From Sphingobium sp. (GTDB lineage Bacteria; Pseudomonadota; Alphaproteobacteria; Sphingomonadales; Sphingomonadaceae): a stretch of DNA of 64,000 bases. The notes below the pieces were generated by a model. The model did not search any database and was not told the origin of the DNA. It saw only the letters and a list, made by a program, of their open reading frames with translations. The stretch's first letter is position 1; every line of letters begins with the position of its first letter. The stretch covers positions 62,001-126,000 of the forward strand of contig JAHFPV010000007.1 of NCBI GenBank assembly GCA_023266575.1. The letters run 5' to 3'. Of the stretch, positions 24,863-33,325 are shown in pieces. The position numbers were made by a program, and so were the translations under genes.

Positions 24863-26086
24863 ATGAAGGGCAAGCCTGAGCCGATGAGTCGCGCGCCCGG
24901 CATGCTGACGGGCGTGGCGTTGTTGCTGCCCATCACCCTGTCCACCATGGCGATCGTGCTGCTCGCGCCGATCCTGCCGCAGCTGATGCAGGCGTTCGGT
25001 CATGTGCCGGGCGCGGCCTATTGGGTGCCGATGATCCTTACGATCCCGGCGCTGTGCGTCGCCTTCTTCTCGCCGATAGCGGGACTGCTGGGCGATCGGC
25101 TCGGCCATCGCCGCCTGCTGCTGGGATCGCTGCTGGTCTATGCAGTCGTCGGTGTCGCGCCGTTGTTCCTGCACAGCCTGCCCGCCATCCTGCTGTCGCG
25201 GGTCGGGGTGGGCCTTTCCGAAGCGCTGATCATGGTCCTGTCCACCGCGATGATCGCGGATCATTTCAGCGGCGCGGCGCGCGACCGCTGGCTGGCGGCG
25301 CAGACCGCCTTTGCCTCGCTGTCGGCCTTGCTCTTCTTCAACATAGGCGGGCAGTTGGGCGCGCTCGGCTGGCGGACGCCCTTCTGGGCCTATGGATCGG
25401 CGCTGCTGATGTTCCTGCTGGTGCTGATCTTCACCCGGCAACCGGCCAGGCACGCCACGCCATCGCCCGCCGACGCCGCGTCGTCAGCCCCGGTTGCCTT
25501 CCCCTGGTCCAATATGCTGATCATCCTGGCGATCACCGTCTATGGCTCCATCTTCTTCTACACGGTGCAGATTCAGGCGTCGTCGGGACTGGTGCAATTG
25601 CAGCTGACCGATCCGGCGCGGATCGGCTTCCTGACCTCGATCGCCAGCATTGGCGTGCCGCTCGGCACCTTTCTCTATTCGCGGATCGGGCGCTGGCCGG
25701 TGCGGATGCTCTTGCTGCTGGAATTTGCGATTCTGGCCATAGGCTTCTGCATCATGGGCTATGCCCGCACCCCTTCCATCTTCCTGATCGGCTGTTTCCT
25801 CAACCAGATCGGCGCGGGACTTTTGCTTCCCACCTTGCTGGTCTGGGCGATGAGCCTGCTGCGTTTCGAGATACGCGGGCGCGGCGTTGGCCTGTGGCAG
25901 AGCGCCTTTGCCTTCGGCCAATTCTTAAGCCCCCTGGTCGTGACTCTGCTGTCCGGGCTGGCACGCGGCCTGCTGCCTGCCTTCGTCCTGCTCTCGCTCG
26001 GCGCGCTGATCGGCGTCGGCATCGCGCTGCTGCTACCATTCGGGCGTGGCGGCCAGCCTGTCGCGGGGGTAGTGGCGCATGGCTGA
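24863..26086 (+). CDS. MFS transporter
   Basis: This is an inner-membrane permease of 407 residues with about 12 hydrophobic segments. The signature loop is FFSPIAGLLGDRLGHRRLLLGSL, and GRGVGLWQSAFAFGQFLSPLVVTLL lies late. ATG 24863 is chosen because AAGGAG at 24852-24857 precedes it by 5 bases; ATG 24845 lies before the Shine-Dalgarno. It overlaps the next SDR by 8 bases, so it leads an operon with that SDR and an ABM-domain protein. It probably imports or exports the aromatic or alicyclic substrate of the region; specificity is unknown. Confidence 0.85.
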   Translation: MKGKPEPMSRAPGMLTGVALLLPITLSTMAIVLLAPILPQLMQAFGHVPGAAYWVPMILTIPALCVAFFSPIAGLLGDRLGHRRLLLGSLLVYAVVGVAPLFLHSLPAILLSRVGVGLSEALIMVLSTAMIADHFSGAARDRWLAAQTAFASLSALLFFNIGGQLGALGWRTPFWAYGSALLMFLLVLIFTRQPARHATPSPADAASSAPVAFPWSNMLIILAITVYGSIFFYTVQIQASSGLVQLQLTDPARIGFLTSIASIGVPLGTFLYSRIGRWPVRMLLLLEFAILAIGFCIMGYARTPSIFLIGCFLNQIGAGLLLPTLLVWAMSLLRFEIRGRGVGLWQSAFAFGQFLSPLVVTLLSGLARGLLPAFVLLSLGALIGVGIALLLPFGRGGQPVAGVVAHG

Positions 26087-26792
26087 TCGCCTCACCGGCA
26101 AGGTCGCTATAGTCACTGGCGCGGCCAACGGCATAGGGCAGGGGTGCGCGCAGCTGTTCGCGGCAGAGGGCGCGACCGTCATCGGCGTGGATCGCGCCGG
26201 GGCGGACGAAGCCTGCAACCTGCTCGACGAAAGCGCCACCACCGCCCTGTTCGACCGGATCGGCGCGCAGCATGGCCATATCGACATCATCGTCAACGCC
26301 GCCGCCTTCGCCCATTTCGCCTGGATCGAGGCGATGACCTATGATGCGTGGAAGGCGACGCTGGCAGGCGAACTCGACATCGTGTTTCTCGCGACCCGCG
26401 CCGCCTGGCCCTGGCTGAAGGTCAGCGGGCGCGCCGCCATCATCAACTTCGCCTCGGCCAACGCCCGCCACGCGCTCCCCGGATCGCCCGCGCTGGCCCA
26501 TTGCGCGGGCAAGGGCGGGGTGCTGGCGATGACGCGCCAGCTGGCGATGGAGGGCGCGCCGCACAATATTCGCGCCAACAGCATCGCCCCCGGTTTCATC
26601 CGCACCGCCGCGACACAGCGCCATCTCGCCGCCGACCCCGCGTTCGAGGCGCAGGTACTGGCCAAGAATATGATCCAGCGTCTGGGCGAACCGGCCGATA
26701 TCGCCTATTGCGCCCTCTGGCTCGCCTCCGACGAAGCGCGCTACGTCACCGGTGCCGACATTGCCGTCGATGCCGGTGCAACCGCCTGGTAA
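26079..26792 (+). CDS. short-chain dehydrogenase/reductase lacking the catalytic tyrosine
   Basis: This is a Rossmann-fold SDR of 237 residues: TGAANGIG at 14-20, VNAAAF in place of NNAG, and APGFIRT near residue 170. The usual YxxxK active-site motif reads HCAGK (His141, Lys145); the codon is CAT, so the proton-relay Tyr is a His. The Ser in INFASAN is present. It may use His instead, be a lyase or isomerase, or be non-catalytic. It overlaps the MFS gene by 8 bases and is followed by an ABM-domain protein, so the three form one operon. Confidence 0.85.
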   Translation: MADRLTGKVAIVTGAANGIGQGCAQLFAAEGATVIGVDRAGADEACNLLDESATTALFDRIGAQHGHIDIIVNAAAFAHFAWIEAMTYDAWKATLAGELDIVFLATRAAWPWLKVSGRAAIINFASANARHALPGSPALAHCAGKGGVLAMTRQLAMEGAPHNIRANSIAPGFIRTAATQRHLAADPAFEAQVLAKNMIQRLGEPADIAYCALWLASDEARYVTGADIAVDAGATAW

Positions 26793-26810
26793 TACCAAAG
26801 GAGCCTAAGC

Positions 26811-27110
26811 ATGATTTCCGAACTGGCGCGGATCGAAATCGACCCGCAGGACGCTACCGCGTTCGAGGCTGCCGTCGCCTCTGCCGCCCCGCATTTCCGC
26901 GCGGCACCCGGCTGCCACAGTTTCCGGCTGGACCGCTCGGTCGATCATCCGGGCCATTATCTGCTGGTCGTGGGCTGGGAGAGCGTCGAAGCGCATATGG
27001 TCGATTTCCGCGCCTCGCCCGAATTCCAGGCCTGGCGCGCGCTGGCCGGCCCCTTTTTCAAGACGCCGCCGCAGGTCGATCATGTCGAAACGGCGGTAGA
27101 GGGCTTTTAG
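26811..27110 (+). CDS. antibiotic-biosynthesis-monooxygenase (ABM) domain protein
   Basis: This is a small dimeric ferredoxin-like protein of 99 residues from the ABM/YgiN family: ELARIEIDPQDATAFEAAV, APGCHSFRLDRSVDHPGHYLLVVGWESVEAH and the FRASPEFQAWRALAGPFF helix. Family members oxidise hydroquinones or act as cofactor-free monooxygenases; some only bind ligands. AAAGGAG stands 8 bases before the ATG. It ends an MFS-SDR-ABM operon and converges on a flavin monooxygenase gene 22 bases away, so a role with quinol intermediates is plausible. Confidence 0.82.
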   Translation: MISELARIEIDPQDATAFEAAVASAAPHFRAAPGCHSFRLDRSVDHPGHYLLVVGWESVEAHMVDFRASPEFQAWRALAGPFFKTPPQVDHVETAVEGF

Positions 27111-27132
27111 GGCAAGGCCTAAAACCCCCCGA

Positions 27133-28257
27133 TCAATAATCCCCCGCCAGCCGGTGCAGCCCCGCCCCCAGCGCGCTGCCGACCGCTTCGGGGGATTCAC
27201 CGGCCAGCTGCATCTTGCCCACCGCAATACTGGTTTCCACCACATGGCGGCACCGGTCAAAGCGGCGCGCCTGATAGGCAGCGAGACCCACGGGGATCGC
27301 CTCCGCCCGGTCCAGTTCCTCGGCCAGCACCAGCGCGCTTTCCACCGCCATGCCCGCGCCCGACGCCATATGCGGCGTCGTCGCATGGACCGCGTCGCCC
27401 AGCAGCACGATATGCCCGTTAAACCATGGCCCCGGTTGCAGCGCCGCGGCGAGCGGGCGATAGTTGATCCAATCGTCGCGGGTCATGTTGTCGCGCACCC
27501 ACCCGACATTGCCGCCGAAATCGGCCAGATTGGCGCGCAGTGCGTCGAACAGTTCGTCATCGGTGAAATGGCGTTCGCGCGACACATGCGGGGTCAGCAT
27601 CCACAGATAGACCATGTCTGCAGCACAGCGGTTGATCCCCGCCGGATAGCGATGCCCCAGATAAATCTCGCCGCTTTCGAGCGTCGGCGGCCGCTTCATC
27701 GACACGCGCCAGCATCCCTGACCGGTGGGCTGCGCTTCGGCCATATGCGGGAAGGCCATGCGCCGCACGCAGGAATAGATGCTGTCGGCGCCTACCACCA
27801 GGTCGAACCGGTCCTGCGCGTCATCGGTAAAGGTCACGTCCACGCCATCGTCGCGGTTGACCAGCGCGCTGACCGACAGGCCAAGGCGGGTTTCCACCCC
27901 CAGCGCCTTGACCCGCGCCTGCATGATCCGGTGCAATTTGGGTCGCATGATCCCGCCAGTGGCCGGCAGGCCTTCCTCCAGCGCGGGTTCGTCCAATTGG
28001 CCAAGCCGCAGCCCGTCATAGCGAAAGATGGTCGATCCCGCCGCAATTGCCCCCTGTTCCTTGATCGCGTCGAGCAGGCCCAGGCGGCGATAGGCGCGCA
28101 GCGTCGGCCCGGTTATGGTGATGCCCGCGCCATAGACCCGCCATTGGGGGTCGATATCGATCAGCAAAACCTGCCCGCCCAGTTCGGCCAAGCGGATCGC
28201 CGCCGCCATGCCGCCAATGCCGCCGCCGACGATCAGGATGCGTTTGCCCGAAATCAT
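27133..28257 (-). CDS. FAD-dependent aromatic monooxygenase (salicylate-hydroxylase-like)
   Basis: This is a class A flavoprotein hydroxylase of about 374 residues. The N-terminal ILIVGGGIGGMAAAIRLAELG binds FAD, DLVVGADSIYSCVR is the DG motif and LLGDAVHATTPHMASGAGMAVESA is the GD motif. Relatives hydroxylate salicylate, hydroxybenzoates or similar rings using NAD(P)H. The start at 28257 (MISGKRILIVGGG) is preferred over a frame extending to 28389 because it fits the FAD domain and leaves room for a promoter. It is transcribed away from the TBDR at 28492; the shared intergenic region has LysR-type boxes. Confidence 0.88.
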   Translation of the reverse strand: MISGKRILIVGGGIGGMAAAIRLAELGGQVLLIDIDPQWRVYGAGITITGPTLRAYRRLGLLDAIKEQGAIAAGSTIFRYDGLRLGQLDEPALEEGLPATGGIMRPKLHRIMQARVKALGVETRLGLSVSALVNRDDGVDVTFTDDAQDRFDLVVGADSIYSCVRRMAFPHMAEAQPTGQGCWRVSMKRPPTLESGEIYLGHRYPAGINRCAADMVYLWMLTPHVSRERHFTDDELFDALRANLADFGGNVGWVRDNMTRDDWINYRPLAAALQPGPWFNGHIVLLGDAVHATTPHMASGAGMAVESALVLAEELDRAEAIPVGLAAYQARRFDRCRHVVETSIAVGKMQLAGESPEAVGSALGAGLHRLAGDY

Positions 28258-28295
28258 GATGCAGGTCTCTCCCAGGGGTCTTTTCGTTCCCTTCC

Positions 28296-28317
28296 TGCTA
28301 TCGGCGGCTTGGCGGGT
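28296..28317 (+). promoter_or_regulatory. degenerate copy of the LysR-type box
   Basis: TGCTATCGGCGGCTTGG here repeats the left half of the box at 28342 (TGCTATCGGGGACTTGG) with two mismatches, 46 bases upstream of it. The right arm (GCGGG) is degenerate. Paired strong/weak sites are usual for LysR regulators. Confidence 0.45.
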
Positions 28318-28341
28318 GGCCAAATGCTTTGCCTCAATAGA

Positions 28342-28364
28342 TGCTATCGGGGACTTGGATAGCA
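28342..28364 (+). promoter_or_regulatory. LysR-type binding box in a divergent promoter
   Basis: TGCTATC (28342-28348), 9 bases, then GATAGCA (28358-28364) form a perfect 7-bp inverted repeat. The inner bases give the T-N11-A pattern of LysR regulators. The box is between the flavin monooxygenase and the TBDR. The same CTATC-N9-GATAG arrangement occurs at 37682-37700. The LysR gene at 33326 is the natural candidate. Confidence 0.6.
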
Positions 28365-28491
28365 GGATGCACGCCCATCGTTTCGCCATCGTCCTTGCGC
28401 GCAGATAGGTGCCATGGACAATATCAATGTGACATTCCCCCCTGTCGATGACCAGAATTGACCAAAATCAAAACCATCCAGGGAGAGTCTT

Positions 28492-30933
28492 ATGCGTTGC
28501 ACCTTGTTCGCCACCACCGCCTTTATCGGATTGATGGCGGCCATGCCCGGCCAGGCCGTCGCCCAGAGCGCGGAGCAGGCCGCCTCCGGTCTCGACGAAA
28601 TCGTCGTCACCGCCCAGCGCAAGTCCGAAAGCGCGCAAAAGGCCGCAATCGCGCTCGACGCGGTCGCCGGCAGCGACCTTGTCCAGCAAGGTATCACCCG
28701 CGCCGAGGACATTACCAAGACGGTCCCCGCCATCAGCATCGCCAATGGCGGCGGGTCGAACACGTCGATCTTCCTGCGCGGCGTCGGCAACGTCACCACC
28801 AGCAGCTATAATGATCCGGCCGTCACGCCCAGCTATGACGGCGTCGTGCTGGCGCGCGCGGCGGGCGCGTTCGGCGCGGCCTTTTACGATCTCGCCCGTG
28901 TCGAGGTGCTGAAGGGTCCGCAGGGCATCCTTTACGGTCGCAATGCCACGGGCGGCGCAGTCAACATCATCCCGGCGCGGCCCGAACTGGGCAAGAATGG
29001 CGGCGGCTTCAACCTGTCCTTTGGCAATTATGACGCGGTCAATGTCGATGGCTATGTGAACCTGGCGACCAGCGACAATAGCGCGCTTCGCGTCGCCGCG
29101 ACGCGGCAGGTGCGCGATGGTCTCAACCGCGACGGCAGTGATGATCTCGACCGCAGCGGCCTGCGCGCGCAGTTCCTGATCGAACCGAGCGACACGGTCA
29201 ATCTGCGCCTTGCCGCCGACTGGACGAAGGTGGGCGGCGTGGGGCCGGGCAACAGCTATCTCGGCGCGTTCACGCCGGGACCGGCTGGCTTTACCTTCAC
29301 CCCCAGCCCGTTCGACGAATCCGAAGGTTTGGGTACAGCGGCAGCCAACGCCTATCGCCGGACGTTGCTGGGCGCGCCGGGCTTTGGCTTCCTTAATGGG
29401 ATGAACCAGCAGCAGTCGGTTGATTTCACCTATTGGGGCGTCAATGCGGAACTGAACTGGAAAACCGATCTCGGCACCTTCACGCTGATCCCGGCCTATC
29501 GCAAGTCGAAGGGCGACAGCTTCTTCTATGGCCCGGCCTTCAACACCGCCTATACCAGGGAAACCGACACCCAGTTCAGCCTGGAAGCACGGCTGGCCGG
29601 CGCGGTCGGCATGGTCGATTATGTGCTGGGCGGCTTTTATTTCGACGAAACGATCAAGGCGAACAACGAATATAATCAGGAATTCGTCCTGCCGATCCAG
29701 TCCTACACCCACAAGACCAAGAGCTGGGCCGCCTTCGGGCAGTTGACCGCCAATGTCACCGATCGCTTCCGCCTGGTTGGTGGCGCGCGCTACACCCGTG
29801 ACAAGAAGGCGATGGACGGCATCATCAACAATTTCATCACCTTCTGCGGTGGCCTGCCACCGGCCAACATTACCCCGCCCGCCTCCTTCGCCAATGGTTG
29901 CGCCGCGCCCAACGCGCTGCCGCGCTATCCCAATTTCCTGACCACCGGCGACACGGTCAACTGGCTGGCGACCAATGGCTGGATCGCGCCCGGCAGCACG
30001 GATCAGGCGAACCCGCAGGTATTTCCTCTGCTCAATGGCCGGGGGACAATCCTTAAAACCTACAACCCCGTGGTCGACAGCGGCACCTATTCGCGGGTGA
30101 CGTGGAAGGCGTCGGCGGAATTTGATCTGGGTCCGCAAAACCTGCTCTACGCCACGGTCGAAACCGGTTATCGCGCCGGTGGCTTCCAGCTGGCCGAGGG
30201 CAAGTCGCACTATGACCCGGAATTCATCACCGCCTATACCATCGGGTCGAAGAACCGCTTTTTCGACAATCGGGTGCAGTTGAATGTGGAGGGGTTCTAC
30301 TGGAAGTATAAGGACCAGCAGATCACCTATTTCACGGTCGATACCAGCGGCACGCTGATCAACTCCAGCGAAAATGCGGGCAAGGCGACGATCAAGGGTT
30401 TCGACGTGGACGCGACTGTCAAGGCGACGCCGACGACGACGCTGAACGCCAAGGTGCAATATCTCAAAGCCACCTATGACGATCTGCACCTCTTCACCGC
30501 ATCGCCGCGCGACAATATCGCCTGCCCCTTCACCCTCACCGGCGGGACGGCAGGCGGCGCGCCGGTCAAGGATTTCAACTGTTCGGGCAACCCTTTGCTC
30601 TTCTCGCCCAAATGGACGGTCAATCTGGGCGCGGAACAAGTGGTGCCGCTTGGCGACACGCTGGAACTGGTCGGCAACATTGCCACCGCCTGGCGCGCCA
30701 GCCAGTGGGGCGCGTTTGAATATCTCGATTTCGAACGGATCCCGGCTTACTGGCAGACGGACCTGACCCTGACGCTGCGTGCGGCGGACAGCGGCTGGTC
30801 GATCGGCGGCTTCATCAACAATCTGGAAAATGAACGCCGCATCTCCTCGCCCCAGCGCTCGCCGATTGGCATGGCCGTCGCCCGCTTCACCGCGCCGCGC
30901 ACCTATGGCCTGCGTTTGTCGGCGAATTTCTGA
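28492..30933 (+). CDS. TonB-dependent outer membrane receptor
   Basis: This is an outer-membrane transporter of 813 residues. It has a signal peptide ending AVAQ, a TonB-box-like LDEIVVTAQRKSES, and plug motifs FLRGVGN and LARVEVLKGPQGILYGRNATGGAVN. The barrel ends YGLRLSANF. It belongs to the Sphingomonas family that starts with EIVVTAQR. AGGGAGAG lies 10 bases upstream. It is divergent from the flavin monooxygenase and shares the LysR-type box region. A hairpin and then a sulfatase gene follow, suggesting that its substrate may be a sulfate ester. Confidence 0.94.
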   Translation: MRCTLFATTAFIGLMAAMPGQAVAQSAEQAASGLDEIVVTAQRKSESAQKAAIALDAVAGSDLVQQGITRAEDITKTVPAISIANGGGSNTSIFLRGVGNVTTSSYNDPAVTPSYDGVVLARAAGAFGAAFYDLARVEVLKGPQGILYGRNATGGAVNIIPARPELGKNGGGFNLSFGNYDAVNVDGYVNLATSDNSALRVAATRQVRDGLNRDGSDDLDRSGLRAQFLIEPSDTVNLRLAADWTKVGGVGPGNSYLGAFTPGPAGFTFTPSPFDESEGLGTAAANAYRRTLLGAPGFGFLNGMNQQQSVDFTYWGVNAELNWKTDLGTFTLIPAYRKSKGDSFFYGPAFNTAYTRETDTQFSLEARLAGAVGMVDYVLGGFYFDETIKANNEYNQEFVLPIQSYTHKTKSWAAFGQLTANVTDRFRLVGGARYTRDKKAMDGIINNFITFCGGLPPANITPPASFANGCAAPNALPRYPNFLTTGDTVNWLATNGWIAPGSTDQANPQVFPLLNGRGTILKTYNPVVDSGTYSRVTWKASAEFDLGPQNLLYATVETGYRAGGFQLAEGKSHYDPEFITAYTIGSKNRFFDNRVQLNVEGFYWKYKDQQITYFTVDTSGTLINSSENAGKATIKGFDVDATVKATPTTTLNAKVQYLKATYDDLHLFTASPRDNIACPFTLTGGTAGGAPVKDFNCSGNPLLFSPKWTVNLGAEQVVPLGDTLELVGNIATAWRASQWGAFEYLDFERIPAYWQTDLTLTLRAADSGWSIGGFINNLENERRISSPQRSPIGMAVARFTAPRTYGLRLSANF

Positions 30934-30945
30934 GCGCATAGATAA

Positions 30946-30972
30946 GGGGGCGGAGCGGGTCGCACCGCCCCC
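30946..30972 (+). terminator. GC hairpin between receptor and sulfatase
   Basis: GGGGGCGG (30946-30953) pairs perfectly with CCGCCCCC (30965-30972) around an 11-base loop, just after the receptor stop. GACAGGAGAGG, the ribosome binding site of the sulfatase, follows. No T-run is present, so it may act as an mRNA stabiliser or attenuator. Confidence 0.45.
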
Positions 30973-30990
30973 GACAGGAGAGGAGATATA

Positions 30991-32379
30991 ATGCAGGTCG
31001 ATCGACGCTCTTTCATGGGCGGTGCGGGTGCGCTGGGTGCGCTGGCCGTTACGGGCGAAGGGCAGGGGGCTGCGCCCAAGGCGGCACGGCCCAACATCAT
31101 TTTCATCATGGCTGATGATCTGGGCTATGCTGATCTGTCCTGCACCCGGTCGCACCATATCAGGACGCCCGCGATCGACAGTATCGGCGCGCAGGGCATC
31201 ATGCTGCGGCAGGGCTATGCCAACAGTGCCATCTGTTCGCCGACCCGCACGGCCTTGCTGACCGGCTGCTATCAATATCGCTTCCCGATCGGGGTGGAGG
31301 AGCCGCTGGGTCCGGGTGCGCCCGCGGGGATCGGGGTGCCGCTCGACCGGCCGACCATCGCATCGGTGCTGCGCGCGCAGGGCTATCGCACCAGGCTGGT
31401 GGGCAAATGGCATCTGGGCGAGCCGCCCAAACATAGCCCACTCCATCACGGCTATGACGAATTTTTCGGCATTATCGAGGGCGCGGCCGACTATTTCCGC
31501 CACCATATGGTAATGGGCGGCAAGGATGTCGGCATCGGTCTGGCGCAGGGCGATACGCCGATCGAACGCAACGGCTATCTGACCGACCTGTTCGGCGATG
31601 AAGCGGTCAAAACCATCGAAGCACCCGGTGACACGCCCTTCTTCCTCAGCCTCCATTTCAACGCGCCGCACTGGCCGTGGGAGGGGCGGGAGGATGCTGC
31701 GGTCGCGCCGACCCTTGGCGCATCCTTCCATTATAATGGCGGCAGCCTCGCCAAATATAAGGCAATGGTCGAGGCGATGGACCAGAATGTCGCCAAATTG
31801 CTGGCGGCGCTGGATCGCAGCGGCAAGGCCGACAACACGATCATCCTCTTCACCAGTGACAATGGCGGTGAGCGCTTTTCCGAAACCTGGCCCTTTACCG
31901 GGGTGAAGGGCGAACTGTTGGAAGGCGGTATCCGCGTACCGCTGCTGGCGCGCTGGCCGGGGCGGATAGCGCCCGGATCGACCAGTGACCAGGTGATGAT
32001 CTCGATGGATTTCCTGCCGACCTTGCTCACGATGGCGGGCGGCACTGTCGGCAAAGCCGGGACGTTCGACGGCATGGATCTGTCCGCCCAGCTGACGGGC
32101 AAGGCCGCGCCGGTCGATCGCAGTCTCTACTGGCGGTTCAAGGCGAACGGACAGGCGGCGCTGCGGCAGGGCGACTGGAAATATCTCAAACTCGGCGGCA
32201 AGGAACATCTGTTCAACCTGGCCCAGGACGAACGCGAACGCGCCGATCTGGCCGCCGACGATCCTGCGCGGCTCAAGGCGATGCGGTTGCAATGGGACAG
32301 CTGGAACGCGCAGATGCTGTCCTATCCGCTCGGCAGCTATAGCGAAGATGTGCGGGACCATTATGCAGACAGGTATTGA
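30991..32379 (+). CDS. Tat-exported type I sulfatase
   Basis: This is an arylsulfatase-family hydrolase of 462 residues. A twin-arginine signal (DRRSFMGGAG) directs it to the periplasm. The metal-site start PNIIFIMADDLGYADLSC and the formylglycine motif CSPTRTALLTG (core CxPxR) are intact, with GKWHLGE and TSDNGGERFSETWPF downstream, so it should be active if a maturation enzyme is present. It releases sulfate from a sulfated substrate, and its position right after the receptor argues for a sulfated ligand. It ends 3 bases before the epimerase start. Confidence 0.92.
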   Translation: MQVDRRSFMGGAGALGALAVTGEGQGAAPKAARPNIIFIMADDLGYADLSCTRSHHIRTPAIDSIGAQGIMLRQGYANSAICSPTRTALLTGCYQYRFPIGVEEPLGPGAPAGIGVPLDRPTIASVLRAQGYRTRLVGKWHLGEPPKHSPLHHGYDEFFGIIEGAADYFRHHMVMGGKDVGIGLAQGDTPIERNGYLTDLFGDEAVKTIEAPGDTPFFLSLHFNAPHWPWEGREDAAVAPTLGASFHYNGGSLAKYKAMVEAMDQNVAKLLAALDRSGKADNTIILFTSDNGGERFSETWPFTGVKGELLEGGIRVPLLARWPGRIAPGSTSDQVMISMDFLPTLLTMAGGTVGKAGTFDGMDLSAQLTGKAAPVDRSLYWRFKANGQAALRQGDWKYLKLGGKEHLFNLAQDERERADLAADDPARLKAMRLQWDSWNAQMLSYPLGSYSEDVRDHYADRY

Positions 32380-32382
32380 GTG

Positions 32383-33312
32383 ATGACCATCATCGTGACG
32401 GGCGCGGGCGGTTTTGTCGGGCGGCAACTGGTGCAACGGCTGCTGGCGGCGGGCCATGATGTCGTGGGCATGGACAGCAGGGCGGGCGGCATCCCCGCGG
32501 GCGCGCGCGCGGTCGCGGGCGACATCGCGTCGCCTGCCGTCCGCGCCGACGCCCTGCGCGACGGATGCAGCGCGATCGTCCATCTCGCGACCGTTCCGGG
32601 CGGCGCGGCGGAAGCCGATCCTGCCGCCTCCCGCCGGATCAATATCGACGCGATGTACGACCTGCTGGACGAAGCCAAGGCAGCGGGCAACCGCCCCCGC
32701 ATCGTCTATGCCAGCTCGATCGCAGTATTCGGCGACCCGCTGCCAGCATCGGGCGTGGACGATCAGACCCCGCTTGCCCCGCGCATGATCTATGGCGGGC
32801 ACAAGGCGATGATGGAGATCGCCGTCGCCATGATGCACCATCGTGGCGAGATAGAGGGGATCAGCGTCCGCCTGCCCGGCATCCTCGCCCGGCCCAAGGG
32901 ACCGTCGGGCATGAAATCCGCTTTCATGAGCGACCTGTTCCACGCCCTGCGCGCCAATGAACCGTTCGTCTGCCCCGTATCGCAGGGCGCGACCATCTGG
33001 GCGCAGTCGGTCGCGCGCTGCGCCGACAATCTGCTCCACGCGCTGACGATGGACGCCGCGCTGATGCCCGCCACCCGCGTCGTGACCCTGCCCGCCCAGC
33101 GCATCGCCATGGACGCTCTCGCCACCGAAATCGCCCGCCAGTGCGGCGTCTCGACCGATCTTGTCAGCTATCGCCCGGACCCCGCGCTGGAGGCCGCATT
33201 CGGCGCCAATCCCCCGCTCGCCACGCCAGCCGCCGAGCGCGCGGGCTTTGCCCATGACGGCGACCCTGCTACACTGGTCGCCAATGCATTGTCGGTGATA
33301 GCGGCAGGCTGA
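32383..33312 (+). CDS. NAD-dependent epimerase/dehydratase family protein (extended SDR)
   Basis: This is an extended SDR of 309 residues: TGAGGFVG at the N-terminus, HLATVPGG, VYASSIAVFG with the catalytic Ser and a YGGHK (YxxxK) active site. Its closest recognisable group is the D-erythronate dehydrogenase (DenD)-like set, but fine specificity cannot be set from sequence alone. GTG 32380 and ATG 32383 are adjacent; ATG is preferred. It follows the sulfatase in the same operon and precedes the LysR gene by 13 bases. Confidence 0.82.
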   Translation: MTIIVTGAGGFVGRQLVQRLLAAGHDVVGMDSRAGGIPAGARAVAGDIASPAVRADALRDGCSAIVHLATVPGGAAEADPAASRRINIDAMYDLLDEAKAAGNRPRIVYASSIAVFGDPLPASGVDDQTPLAPRMIYGGHKAMMEIAVAMMHHRGEIEGISVRLPGILARPKGPSGMKSAFMSDLFHALRANEPFVCPVSQGATIWAQSVARCADNLLHALTMDAALMPATRVVTLPAQRIAMDALATEIARQCGVSTDLVSYRPDPALEAAFGANPPLATPAAERAGFAHDGDPATLVANALSVIAAG

Positions 33313-33325
33313 GCGGGAGACGGAC

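Noticed and set aside
27133..28389. extended start at 28389 for the flavin monooxygenase
   Set aside because: It would place the LysR-type box inside the coding region and add 44 residues with no homology before the FAD motif; 28257 fits better.
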